64,000 nt of DNA from Methanomicrobiaceae archaeon (lineage in GTDB: Archaea; Halobacteriota; Methanomicrobia; Methanomicrobiales; Methanomicrobiaceae), in NCBI GenBank assembly GCA_016926855.1, contig JAFGNT010000003.1, positions 1 through 64,000 of the forward strand. The letters run 5' to 3'. Below, in pieces: positions 8,516-16,654 of the stretch. Numbering within the stretch: position 1 is the first letter of the stretch; the number at the start of each line of letters is the position of its first letter. Both the position numbers and the translations under genes were made by a program. Under the pieces are notes generated by a model that did not search any database, had not been told where the DNA came from, and saw only the letters and a list, made by a program, of their open reading frames with translations.

Positions 8516-9949
8516 ATGGGAGCGATGCTGGATCAGTTGGAGCCACTCCTCGCCGCGATGCCCGCGGTCAGGAGCCCTGAAGGTCACGTCCACTTTAAAA
8601 ACAAACTCCTGTGGACGCTGGCAATTCTGATAATATATTTTATGCTGACAAATATTCCGGTTTTCGGACTCAATACCAATGCACAGGATATCTTTCAGTA
8701 CTACCGTGCACTCCTTGCCGGTGCGAACGGGTCCATCGTGCATCTTGGTATCGGGCCGATTGTCACGGCATCTATCGTGCTGCAGCTCCTGAAGGGCGCC
8801 GATCTGCTCAACATCGATACGAGCGACGCCCGCGGGCAGGTCATGTACATGGGGCTGCAGAAACTGTTTATCTTTGTCATGATCGTCCTCGAGGCGGCTC
8901 CGAATGTTGTCGGCGGTTTTCTCCAGCCTGATCTCGGCATTGCAGACGCATTTTTCGGTGGAAACGTAGCCGCGCTCTCCTTTATCATCTTCCTGCAGAT
9001 ATGCATCGGCGGGCTGCTGATCTTTTTGATGGACGAGGTCGTGACGAAATGGGGTATGGGATCCGGTGTGGGTCTCTTTATTGTTGCCGGAATTTCACAG
9101 GGGCTCGTCAATGGATTTTTAAACTGGCTCCCGGTCAATGACCCGTATCCGGTCGGCTTCTTCCCGCGCCTTATTGCAGTTATCGGTGACGGGGCAAACT
9201 TCCTTGAGTATTTCGGCACCGACCTCCTCGCATTCGTTACGACGATCGTCATCTTTCTGGTCATCGTCTATGTGGAGTCGACCCGCGTGGAGATTCCGCT
9301 TGCGCATACCGCAGTCCGTGGCGCACGGGCGCGGTTTCCGGTGAAACTGATCTACGCGAGTGTGCTGCCGATGATCCTCGTCCGCGTACTGCAGGCGAAT
9401 GTGCAGATGCTCGGGCTTTTCTTAAACAACGTCGGAATTACCGTTCTCGGACGGTTCCAGGGACAAACGCCTGTCGACGGGCTGATGTATTTCCTGGCCC
9501 CGATTTACGGCCCGCAGGACTGGATGTGGTGGACAACCGACCTTGGCCATGCACCGTGGGAGGTTATTTTACGCTTGGGGATCGATATTTCAGTCATGGT
9601 CGTTGGCGGCGCCATCTTCGCCCTCTTCTGGGTTAAGACGGCCGGCCTCGATTCATCACACGTGGCACGCCAGATTCAGATGAGTGGGATGCACATCCCC
9701 GGATTCCGCCGCAACCTGTCAGTGCTCGAAAAGTACCTCGACCGGTACATTCCGCGGATTACTGTCATCGGTGGTATCTTCATCGGGGTGCTCTCCGTGT
9801 TCGCAAACCTCTTCGGTGTGATCGGAGCAGTCGGGGGTACAGGGCTCCTCTTAACGGTCAGTATCGTGTACCGCCTCTACGAGGAGATTGCGAGCGAACA
9901 GATCATGGAGATGTATCCGTTCATGCGTGGCTTCTTTGGAAAGGAGTGA
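8516..9949 (+). CDS. secY: Preprotein translocase subunit SecY
   Basis: The 477-aa product is the channel subunit of the Sec translocon. Ten hydrophobic segments can be followed, starting with LLWTLAILIIYFMLTNIPVFGL. The plug-region segment after TM1, the cytosolic loop with YVESTRVEIPLAH and GARARFPVKLIYASVLPMIL, and the C-terminal MEMYPFMRGFFGKE are typical of archaeal SecY. A GGTG ribosome-binding stretch precedes ATG 8516. The gene closes the spc-like part of the operon; adenylate kinase starts within a few bases of its stop. Confidence 0.97.
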   Translation: MGAMLDQLEPLLAAMPAVRSPEGHVHFKNKLLWTLAILIIYFMLTNIPVFGLNTNAQDIFQYYRALLAGANGSIVHLGIGPIVTASIVLQLLKGADLLNIDTSDARGQVMYMGLQKLFIFVMIVLEAAPNVVGGFLQPDLGIADAFFGGNVAALSFIIFLQICIGGLLIFLMDEVVTKWGMGSGVGLFIVAGISQGLVNGFLNWLPVNDPYPVGFFPRLIAVIGDGANFLEYFGTDLLAFVTTIVIFLVIVYVESTRVEIPLAHTAVRGARARFPVKLIYASVLPMILVRVLQANVQMLGLFLNNVGITVLGRFQGQTPVDGLMYFLAPIYGPQDWMWWTTDLGHAPWEVILRLGIDISVMVVGGAIFALFWVKTAGLDSSHVARQIQMSGMHIPGFRRNLSVLEKYLDRYIPRITVIGGIFIGVLSVFANLFGVIGAVGGTGLLLTVSIVYRLYEEIASEQIMEMYPFMRGFFGKE

Positions 9950-9954
9950 GGTAT

Positions 9955-10524
9955 TTGGGAAAAAGAGTCGTCATCACCGGCGTCCCGGGCGTCGGAAAAA
10001 CAACGGTCATCAACGGTACGATCGAAGCCCTCGGGAATGAGGGCGTTGTGTATACGTCTATCAATTTCGGGACGTTTATGTTCGATATTGCGTCCCGCGA
10101 AGGCCTGGTCACGGACCGCGACGAGATGCGGAAGCTTGACCAGGACGTCCAGCGACGAGTTCAGCGTTTAGCCGCCCAGGGCATTGCACGGATCGAGGGC
10201 AATATCATTGTCGACACCCACTGCACGGTCAGGACCCCCGCGGGATTTCTTGCGGGACTGCCCGAGTGGGTGCTTCGTGAGCTCAAACCCGATATCTTCG
10301 TGCTCGTCGAGACCGACGAGGACCAGATTCTTAACCGCCGCCTGTCGGATGAATCACGGGTACGCGACAGGGAAGGGTATGTGGGTATCCGTGATCACCA
10401 GCAGTTTAACCGGTCCATTGCAGCGTCGTATGCCATGCTTTCGGGCTGTACCGTTAAAATTATCCTGAATGCGGATTTTTTGCTTGACAATGCTGTTGCT
10501 GACATGGCCGATGTCCTGAGGTGA
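9955..10524 (+). CDS. adkA: Adenylate kinase, archaeal type
   Basis: The product (189 aa from TTG 9955) interconverts ATP+AMP and 2 ADP. The P-loop GVPGVGKTTV lies within the first 20 residues, and EGNIIVDTHCTVRTPAGFLAGLPEW is characteristic of the archaeal trimeric AdkA family. TTG 9955 has a GGAG ribosome-binding site 8 bases upstream; GTG 9946, which overlaps the secY stop and adds MRY, is the other possibility. The secY-adkA-DUF106-cmk order is common in Euryarchaeota. Confidence 0.93.
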   Translation: MGKRVVITGVPGVGKTTVINGTIEALGNEGVVYTSINFGTFMFDIASREGLVTDRDEMRKLDQDVQRRVQRLAAQGIARIEGNIIVDTHCTVRTPAGFLAGLPEWVLRELKPDIFVLVETDEDQILNRRLSDESRVRDREGYVGIRDHQQFNRSIAASYAMLSGCTVKIILNADFLLDNAVADMADVLR

Positions 10525-10529
10525 GGCAG

Positions 10530-11135
10530 ATGGCGAAAGGCTTAGGCCAGTATTCTTTTTTTATCGTCATGATCTTCGCGATGGTGATTTACAGCATCGA
10601 GAGCATCAGGGTCGGTATCGGATCTGCGATGAATGCCCTGTTTTCACCACTCATTCAGGCTCCCGACGGGAGCTATATGACCTCGTGGCTGGTGATTATC
10701 CTCGCGCTCGCTGCCGCAACGGGTGTTTACTCGTCACTTCTTCAGAAGTACACGATTGATTACGAAAAGATGCAGAGTGTCCAGAAGAAGATGAAAGTGT
10801 TCCAGCAGGAATTTCGCGAGGCGCAGCTTGCCGGTGACGAAAAGAAGATCAAGAAGCTGACCGAAAAGCGGGATAAGATGATGGGGGAGCAGCTTGAAAT
10901 GTCACAGGAGCAGTTCAAACCCATGTCCTACATCATGGTCATCACGGTGCCGATCTTTATGTGGCTGCTCTTCAAGGTTCCCGATATGGGCAGTGTCATA
11001 TTCCCGTTCTGGGGTCTGGTCGACTTCGCGGATCCCACGCCGGTCTTCCTTCCCGTATGGATTTTCTGGTACATGCTCTGCTCGCTCACACTCTCGCAGG
11101 TAATCAGGAAGACCCTCAATATCGGGGGTCTCTGA
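10530..11135 (+). CDS. DUF106 membrane protein (EMC3/Oxa1-superfamily insertase candidate)
   Basis: The 201-aa product has an N-terminal hydrophobic helix (FFIVMIFAMVIYSI), a second at LVIILALAAATGVYSSLLQ, a charged coiled-coil hairpin (about residues 75-125: QSVQKKMKVFQQEFREAQLAGDEKKIKKL), and two C-terminal membrane segments. This layout is that of archaeal DUF106 proteins, which belong to the Oxa1/YidC/Get1/EMC3 superfamily of membrane-protein insertases. Adjacency to secY fits a role in membrane-protein biogenesis, but insertase activity is inferred from the family. ATG 10530 sits behind GAGGTGAGG; GTG 10521 is an alternative. Confidence 0.88.
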   Translation: MAKGLGQYSFFIVMIFAMVIYSIESIRVGIGSAMNALFSPLIQAPDGSYMTSWLVIILALAAATGVYSSLLQKYTIDYEKMQSVQKKMKVFQQEFREAQLAGDEKKIKKLTEKRDKMMGEQLEMSQEQFKPMSYIMVITVPIFMWLLFKVPDMGSVIFPFWGLVDFADPTPVFLPVWIFWYMLCSLTLSQVIRKTLNIGGL

Positions 11136-11662
11136 TGCGGATTACGATCAGCGGACCTCCCGGAAGCGGCACGACATCTCTCGCGAAGTTCCTCGTCGCC
11201 CGCCACGGATTCGACCTGATCTCCGCGGGTGAAGTGTTTCGCAGTCTGGCACGGGAGCGTGGCATGGACCTTTCCGCGTTCGGAAAGCTTGCGGAAGAGG
11301 ATTCTTCTGTCGATAAAATGATCGATGCCCGCCAGAAAGAGATAGGGGAGGAACGCGACGATATAATTATCGAGGGCCGGCTTGCGGGGTGGATGGTGGC
11401 GAACGCCGATCTCCGTATCTGGGTGACGGCGTCTCTCTCCTGCCGGGGGGGCCGGGTTGCGGAGCGGGACGGCATTGGCCCGGGGACCGCCGCTGACCTG
11501 ACCGCGGAACGCGAAAAGTGTGAAGCGCTCCGGTACAGAAAATATTATGGTATTGATATTGCCGATTTCTCGCCGTATGACCTTGTTGTCAGTTCGGAAA
11601 AGTGGGGAAAGGAAGAGCTCGGCATGATCGTCAACACCGCACTTGAGTATCTCTGGAAATAG
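11135..11662 (+). CDS. cmk: Cytidylate kinase, archaeal type
   Basis: The 175-aa product phosphorylates CMP/dCMP. It begins MRITISGPPGSGTTSLAKFLVARHGFDLISAGEVFR, with P-loop GPPGSGTTS, followed by DDIIIEGRLAGWM; both are typical of the short archaeal cytidylate kinases. ATG 11135 overlaps the DUF106 stop by one base (TGATG). A pseudouridine synthase gene often follows in related archaea; here the transcript appears to end instead. Confidence 0.93.
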   Translation: MRITISGPPGSGTTSLAKFLVARHGFDLISAGEVFRSLARERGMDLSAFGKLAEEDSSVDKMIDARQKEIGEERDDIIIEGRLAGWMVANADLRIWVTASLSCRGGRVAERDGIGPGTAADLTAEREKCEALRYRKYYGIDIADFSPYDLVVSSEKWGKEELGMIVNTALEYLWK

Positions 11663-11665
11663 TCC

Positions 11666-11690
11666 TTTTTTTTTTCACGCACCCGTGCGT
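11666..11690 (+). terminator. Oligo-T terminator after cmk
   Basis: A run of ten T (11666-11675) begins 3 bases after the cmk stop, and a 6-bp stem with a 2-base loop (ACGCAC-CC-GTGCGT, 11677-11690) follows. Oligo-T stretches are sufficient for termination by archaeal RNA polymerase, so this probably ends the long ribosomal-secY-cmk transcript. The hairpin lies after the T-run, so it is not a bacterial-type intrinsic terminator. Confidence 0.65.
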
Positions 11691-11882
11691 ACGGCCGCTG
11701 CCGTATCACCCTCCGATTCCCGGCGCACCCGCATATCTCATCTCATCATCTGTGCCACGGGTCCGGTATCCCATCGTGTCATGGCGCTCCCGGGCCTTGT
11801 GGGCCATGAAACCCCCCGGAGGAGCTAAATAGCACAAGGCACCATTGCACCGCATGCACAGAGCAGAAGGGACGTTGGGCTG
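11691..11882 (+). promoter_or_regulatory. Intergenic region with putative msrA promoter
   Basis: No credible gene is seen. A TATA-like TAAATAGC at about 11826-11833 would place transcription start near 11855, leaving a short leader before msrA at 11883. The rest is GC-rich without recognisable structure. Confidence 0.35.
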
Positions 11883-12365
11883 ATGCCGGCGGAAAAAGCA
11901 CGTGAGACGGCATATTTTGCGGCAGGATGTTTCTGGATGGTCGAAGCGGCGTTCCGGAAGATCGACGGCGTTTTCGTAACCGAAGTTGGATACATGGGCG
12001 GGAAATTCCCCGGTCCCTCGTATCACGATGTCAGTTGCGGGCTGACGGGCCATGCCGAGACGGTGAAGGTGGTTTTCGATCCGGCCGTTGTTGTGTATGA
12101 GAGCCTGCTTGAGACGTTCTGGACGATTCACGATCCGATGACAAAGAACAGGCAGGGGCCCGATATCGGTACGCAGTACCGTTCCGTAATATTTACGACG
12201 ACTCCTGCACAGGAAGCCGCGGCCCGTGCTTCACGGGACCGGGTGCAGGAACGGCTGGGGCGGGAAGTGGTGACAGAAATTGTCCCGGCACCTGTTTTTT
12301 ACCGGGCGGAAGAGTACCATCAGCAGTATTTCGAGAAAAAGGGTGGGAAGGGATGCCGGTTGTGA
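11883..12365 (+). CDS. msrA: Peptide methionine sulfoxide reductase MsrA
   Basis: The 160-aa product reduces the S-epimer of methionine sulfoxide in oxidised proteins and free amino acid. The catalytic motif GCFW is at residues 15-18 (Cys16), followed by TEVGYMGG, HAETVKVVFDP and DIGTQYRSVIF, all MsrA signatures. Cys158 in the C-terminal GKGCRL could act as the resolving cysteine. The protein has no signal peptide and is expected in the cytoplasm. It stands alone, downstream of the terminator of the ribosomal block. Confidence 0.95.
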   Translation: MPAEKARETAYFAAGCFWMVEAAFRKIDGVFVTEVGYMGGKFPGPSYHDVSCGLTGHAETVKVVFDPAVVVYESLLETFWTIHDPMTKNRQGPDIGTQYRSVIFTTTPAQEAAARASRDRVQERLGREVVTEIVPAPVFYRAEEYHQQYFEKKGGKGCRL

Positions 12366-12417
12366 CGAATCAAGGTTTTTTGGATTATTTATCTCACCAC
12401 CGGAATCAGAACGCCCG

Positions 12418-13611
12418 TCACCACACCGGGATCAACCCGGGATTGTCCCCGGTGAGAGATCTCCCGCCATTTCGGGTGACCACGAAGGTGTTCTCGGAAC
12501 CTACCATCCCGACACCCCGTATCCCTTTTTTGGGCTCCAGTGCAAGGACCATTCCTTCCTGGAGCGGTTCATTAAAACCTCTGGCGATTACCGGCATTTC
12601 GTCAACCAGAAGGCCCACGCCATGTCCCAGAAAATTTACCTGCCGGTTGCCGAATCCCATGAAATTTTTCAGGAATACGGGGTCTAATCCGTCCATAATC
12701 GCTATGTAGATCTCTTCCGGTGTGATGCCGGGTTGCAGGAGCGAGGCCATCTCGTTCTGGATGTCCACACACCGGTGATGCATGCGGATTGCCTCGTCCG
12801 GAAGCGTTTCTCCGAACATATAGGTCATGGTTTTGTCGGTCTGGTAGCCGTCGACGCCGCATGCGTTGTCGATAAACACGAGGTCGCCTCTGTTTAGTTT
12901 TCTGTCGCGGCTTCCCAGGACGGGCGCGGCGGGGCACATGCCCAAACAACCGCCCGGACCGTTGAAATAAGTCGGATACAGTGAACTCTCGCCGAAACCG
13001 AGTTGTCCGACGACGATCTCCGTCTCAAACATCCCAAACCTGACAACACCGTGGTGCCCCTCCTCTATCATGACGGAGTATACTTCGCTCCCGAATTCAG
13101 CCTCGCTCATCCCTTCCCGGAGGATTCCCACAACGAGGTCTTCGAGTACCCGGCGGTGTATCTTTCCTGCCTGTTCGAGAAGCAGGAGTTCGTACGCACT
13201 TTTTACTGACCGAACCTTTGCTGCCGGCATGTCCACTGCGCCGACGTGTGCGAAGGGAAAATATTTCCGGAGTCTTTCGAGCAGTGCGAGCGGCACCAGT
13301 TCCGTCTCCAGGTACACGGTACCGGGAAGGTGTCCGGTGCCTGCGAATGCATCGCGAAAACTCTTCATCGGCCGAATCTCCGAAAAAAGCGATTCGTCGA
13401 GCGCCCGTTCATAGCTCCGGCGCACCCAGAACACCGGCTCGTCATCGCGGGGTATCAGCAGCATCCCGTCCTGCATCGTGCCCGTGAAGTAATACTGGTT
13501 GATGTGACCGAAGAATGCGGCCATTTCCCAGTCCGGATTGTCCGCTTCCATCTGAATTCTGAAACGGTCCATCCGGTCCCGGAGTTCAGGGAAAGGGACT
13601 TTTCGATGCAT
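12418..13611 (-). CDS. M24 family metallopeptidase (Xaa-Pro aminopeptidase-like)
   Basis: The 397-aa product has a creatinase-type N-terminal domain (about residues 1-155) and a pita-bread M24 catalytic domain. The five expected metal ligands can be seen: Asp in [10 protein letters not shown], Asp in QTDKTMT, His in FLGHGVGL, Glu in LALEPK and Glu in GSENTFVV. The [13 protein letters not shown] segment is close to that of bacterial and archaeal Xaa-Pro dipeptidase-like proteins. Substrate cannot be read from the sequence; a creatinase or prolidase relative are alternatives. It is transcribed alone, convergent with msrA. Confidence 0.88.
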   Translation of the reverse strand: MHRKVPFPELRDRMDRFRIQMEADNPDWEMAAFFGHINQYYFTGTMQDGMLLIPRDDEPVFWVRRSYERALDESLFSEIRPMKSFRDAFAGTGHLPGTVYLETELVPLALLERLRKYFPFAHVGAVDMPAAKVRSVKSAYELLLLEQAGKIHRRVLEDLVVGILREGMSEAEFGSEVYSVMIEEGHHGVVRFGMFETEIVVGQLGFGESSLYPTYFNGPGGCLGMCPAAPVLGSRDRKLNRGDLVFIDNACGVDGYQTDKTMTYMFGETLPDEAIRMHHRCVDIQNEMASLLQPGITPEEIYIAIMDGLDPVFLKNFMGFGNRQVNFLGHGVGLLVDEMPVIARGFNEPLQEGMVLALEPKKGIRGVGMVGSENTFVVTRNGGRSLTGDNPGLIPVW

Positions 13612-13708
13612 GCTCTCTGTTACGTGATGTGTGTATTTACGGGTGGTGATAGTATCATCCGGTTGCCGGTTCGGAGGTTTTTTCGCCCCTGATGACTACC
13701 GCACCCGT
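13612..13708 (-). promoter_or_regulatory. Promoter region of the M24 peptidase with 11-bp palindrome
   Basis: On the minus strand a TATA-like GTAAATACAC (about 13631-13640) lies about 25 bases before the ATG, so the transcript may be nearly leaderless. Directly upstream of the TATA is a perfect palindrome TGATAGTATCA (13647-13657). The upstream ecfT gene ends at 13709. Confidence 0.35.
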
Positions 13709-14494
13709 TCACAGCACTACGATCGCCACAAACGCCGCCACCAGCACCACCGCAACGGCTATCAACCCGCAATCGGCAGCCCCGAACGCCCTCTCCCCCG
13801 ACGGCGTCCGCTGCATGCTCCGGAGGCCCCGGAGGTCGATGGTGAGGCCCAAAACGTTCGCCTTCCCGAGGGCGTTGGAGACCAGCGGGATGATAATCGG
13901 GGTAAGGGCTTTCACCTTTCCGGTAACGCCCGCCCCGGGGTAATAGGCACGGGCGCGCTGGGCTTCCTGGATACGTTTCCCTTCGAGCTGCAGGCTTGGG
14001 ATGAACCGGATCGCGATCAGCAGCATGAGGGTGTAGTCCATCGGGAGGCGCAGTTTCCGGAGCGCCTCGACGAGGTCGCGGGGCTGGGTGGAGATGATCA
14101 TGAGCTGGAAGGCGAAGAGCATCGCGAAAAACCGGAGCGAGAGGATCATCGCGAACGTGATTGCGCCGGTGGTGATGGGAACGAATCCGCCGATTCCCGG
14201 CACGAACGGGGGAATCAGGGAGGCCACCGTCTCCCCGCCCTGCATCGTCAGTACGGTCAGGAGCAGGAGGCCCGCCGAGAGGACGATCAGCATGGGGACC
14301 TGCCTGAGGAGTTCCCGTGCAAACCTGCCGGCAACGGAGAGGATGAAGAGGACGGCGACCAGGGCCGCAAGCACGGCGGGATCCGTCGAGACCACCGCCA
14401 TGATGATGACAAGGACGATGAACGTGATCTTCACGAGTGCATTCATCCGGTGGAACGGCCCGTCGATTCGCAGGTACTGGAGCAGTTCGGCCAT
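13709..14494 (-). CDS. ecfT: ECF transporter membrane component EcfT
   Basis: The 261-aa product is the shared transmembrane scaffold of an energy-coupling-factor importer. Several hydrophobic segments are visible at the N-terminus (KITFIVLVIIMAVVSTDPAVLAALVAVLFIL), followed by a cytosolic part with LVEALRKLRLP and QEAQRARAYYP. The latter are the two Arg-containing coupling-helix motifs that contact the ATPases; the second reads ARA where ARG is usual. MAELLQY at 14494 is preferred over an upstream ATG at 14518, which would overlap the fusion gene. It follows the S-ATPase-ATPase gene by 2 bases. Confidence 0.92.
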   Translation of the reverse strand: MAELLQYLRIDGPFHRMNALVKITFIVLVIIMAVVSTDPAVLAALVAVLFILSVAGRFARELLRQVPMLIVLSAGLLLLTVLTMQGGETVASLIPPFVPGIGGFVPITTGAITFAMILSLRFFAMLFAFQLMIISTQPRDLVEALRKLRLPMDYTLMLLIAIRFIPSLQLEGKRIQEAQRARAYYPGAGVTGKVKALTPIIIPLVSNALGKANVLGLTIDLRGLRSMQRTPSGERAFGAADCGLIAVAVVLVAAFVAIVVL

Positions 14495-14496
14495 GT

Positions 14497-16533
14497 TTAT
14501 GCCCCCCCGCCGGTACACCCGCTATCGAGCGTAATCTTTCCCTGTTCCATTTTAATAATTCTCCGGGCGTGGTTCTGGACGATGCGCCTGTCGTGGCTCA
14601 CCATGATTACCGTGTGGCCCGCATCGGCGAGCCGTTCGAGGATTCCCATGATCCGCACCGCCTCGACGGAATCGAGTCCGGTTGTCGGTTCGTCGAGGAC
14701 GATCACCTCCGGGTGCATGGCAGTGACGCACGCAATGGCCAGCCGCTGCCTCTCACCCCGGCTCATGGCACGGGGAAAACTCCCTTTTCTGTTCAGGAGC
14801 CCGACCTCGTCGAGAACATCCGTGATGGCATCATCCGCATCGGCCTCTTTTCCGATATTTTTCAGGCCGAAGAGGATCTCCCTTTCCACCGTATCCTCGA
14901 AGAGCATGGTATCGGGATTCTGGAAGACGAGCCCCACATGGCGTGCAAGCTCTGTCACGGTCGCTCCCGCTGTATCCGTGCCGCAGACCCTCACCGTTCC
15001 CGATGTCGGGTGCAGAAGGCCGTTGAAGTGCTTGACGAGCGTCGTCTTTCCCGATCCGTTCTCACCGATGATCGCGAGCAGTTCGCCCGCTCCGATGTCG
15101 AGCGAAATTCCGTCCAGTGCACGGGTTTCACCGTACGCGTGCACGAGGTCACGCACCGAGATGACGGGAGGGCCGGCAGGAGGGCACGGCCCCGGGGCGG
15201 GGCCGGGCGCCTCTTCCGCGTCTTCGCGACCGAACTCGCTGAAATAGTCGTCTGCCGCGTATACACCTGTCAGGCGGCCCTTCTCGAGAAGTATCACCCT
15301 GTCGGCGATCCCGGCAAGCTCCTCCGGTTTCTGCTCCACGACAAGGATCGTCTTTCCGTCGGCCTTCAGGCGGGCGAGAATGCCGATGATTGTTTCCGTT
15401 GCCGTTTCGTCAAGCTCTGCGGTGGCTTCGTCGAGGATCAGGCACTCTGTTCCGGAAGCAAGGGTCGCCGCAAGGGATACACGCTGCTTCTGCCCGCCCG
15501 AGAGGGTGTGGGGAGGGCGGTACCGGAGATGGGCAATATCGGTCAGCTGCAGGATCGCTTCGAGGCGTTGCTTCACGTCGGATGACTCCATGCCGCGGTT
15601 TTCAAGACCCGAGAGCACCTCCTCCTCTACGGTGGTGAAGATCAGCTGCGCATCCGCGTCATCAAAGACCACGCCCACTGTTCTGCCGATCTCTCCCATG
15701 TCGCGGTACTCCGCGGCCTTTTTCCCGAAGAGTGTTATGCTCCCCCCGGTGATGCCTTCGTATTCGTGGTTCAGGATACCGGCTGCGGCAAGGCAGAAAG
15801 TGGTCTTGCCTGCTCCGGTGGCTCCGTTGATCAGCACGCACTGGCCGCGGGGGATGGTGAGCGTGATGCCGGAGAGTGCCGGTGTGTCCCCCCGGGGGTA
15901 CGTATAGGAGAAGTTATCGAAGGTAATCGCATCCCCGGCATCCGATGCGCCCTCTTCCGGCCGCATTCCCGGCAAGGGGGCGGACGCGGCCCCGTTCTCA
16001 CCCGCAGCCCCCCTCATCAGGATGCGTGATGCCGGGAACGAGAGGACCTGGGCAATCACTGCGTTCGCGATCGCCGTCAGAATGATGATGGGGGAAACTC
16101 CGATGATAAACGCTTCAATCGTAAAATGCTCTCCCGGCGGTGTAACCACCGAGGCGACGATGACCGCGAGGCTGACCAGCAGAAAGGTGAACCCGCTTGC
16201 GAGAGTCGCTATGAATGTCGCGATCCCCGGTGCAAGCGGTATGCGCCCGCGAAGCGCGGTGAACACGACGAGACAGACCAGCGCCCCGAGGGGTTCGCTG
16301 ATCAGGTTCGCGGGGGGAAAGATCGAGTGGCTGATCAGCGCCGACATGATACCGGCGACGATCCCAATTCCGAGTGCATCCTTTACTTTCGGGGCGATGA
16401 GGATGATTGCGAGACAGTACAGGGCGATGATTGGATTGGCGACTATCGCCCCCGGGATAATGTTTGAGAGGTACCGCAGAATCGCCCCGATGGCAAGCAG
16501 GATACCGGCAATGGCAAGGTCGCGTGATTTCAT
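14497..16533 (-). CDS. ECF importer fusion protein: S component + two ATPases
   Basis: The 678-aa protein joins three parts that are normally separate. Residues 1-175 form a membrane S component; its PKVKDALGIGIVAGIMSAL and IFPPANLISEPLGA segments resemble TrpP, as recalled without a search. ATPase 1 (about 201-435) has Walker A GATGAGKTT (237-245), LSGGQ (344-348) and LILDE (365-369). A proline-rich linker (443-456) leads to ATPase 2 (457-678) with Walker A GENGSGKTT (490-498), signature MSRGE (590-594) and VLDE (612-615). ATPase 1 lacks the Q-loop Gln (Asp291) and the H-loop His (Gln401); ATPase 2 retains Gln538 and His647 but has a degenerate signature. Tryptophan or a related aromatic compound is the inferred substrate. 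Confidence 0.9.
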   Translation of the reverse strand: MKSRDLAIAGILLAIGAILRYLSNIIPGAIVANPIIALYCLAIILIAPKVKDALGIGIVAGIMSALISHSIFPPANLISEPLGALVCLVVFTALRGRIPLAPGIATFIATLASGFTFLLVSLAVIVASVVTPPGEHFTIEAFIIGVSPIIILTAIANAVIAQVLSFPASRILMRGAAGENGAASAPLPGMRPEEGASDAGDAITFDNFSYTYPRGDTPALSGITLTIPRGQCVLINGATGAGKTTFCLAAAGILNHEYEGITGGSITLFGKKAAEYRDMGEIGRTVGVVFDDADAQLIFTTVEEEVLSGLENRGMESSDVKQRLEAILQLTDIAHLRYRPPHTLSGGQKQRVSLAATLASGTECLILDEATAELDETATETIIGILARLKADGKTILVVEQKPEELAGIADRVILLEKGRLTGVYAADDYFSEFGREDAEEAPGPAPGPCPPAGPPVISVRDLVHAYGETRALDGISLDIGAGELLAIIGENGSGKTTLVKHFNGLLHPTSGTVRVCGTDTAGATVTELARHVGLVFQNPDTMLFEDTVEREILFGLKNIGKEADADDAITDVLDEVGLLNRKGSFPRAMSRGERQRLAIACVTAMHPEVIVLDEPTTGLDSVEAVRIMGILERLADAGHTVIMVSHDRRIVQNHARRIIKMEQGKITLDSGCTGGGA

Positions 16534-16654
16534 AGGGATGCACTCCGGGAGTGATGTATCCTTGTGGATAGGTCTGTATATGTATGTCCATCATGGGTTT
16601 AAAATACTCCCATCATACTGCGGGCAACGATGAAAAAAGGGAAAATGAGTGGAT
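16534..16654 (-). promoter_or_regulatory. Spacer between the two S-component genes with repeats
   Basis: The stretch holds two copies of CCATCAT (16588-16594 and 16610-16616), 22 bp apart and flanking an AT-rich core TTTAAAATACT that could be a TATA region for the fusion gene. An 11-mer TATATGTATGT (16577-16587) recurs exactly at 17283-17293 in the promoter upstream of the paralogous S gene. An own promoter for the fusion gene is therefore possible. Confidence 0.4.

Noticed and set aside
13631-15247. Open frame of 538 codons on the plus strand
   Set aside because: It is antisense to ecfT and the fusion ATPase gene; composition is rich in R, H, G and D with no domain, as expected for a shadow frame.
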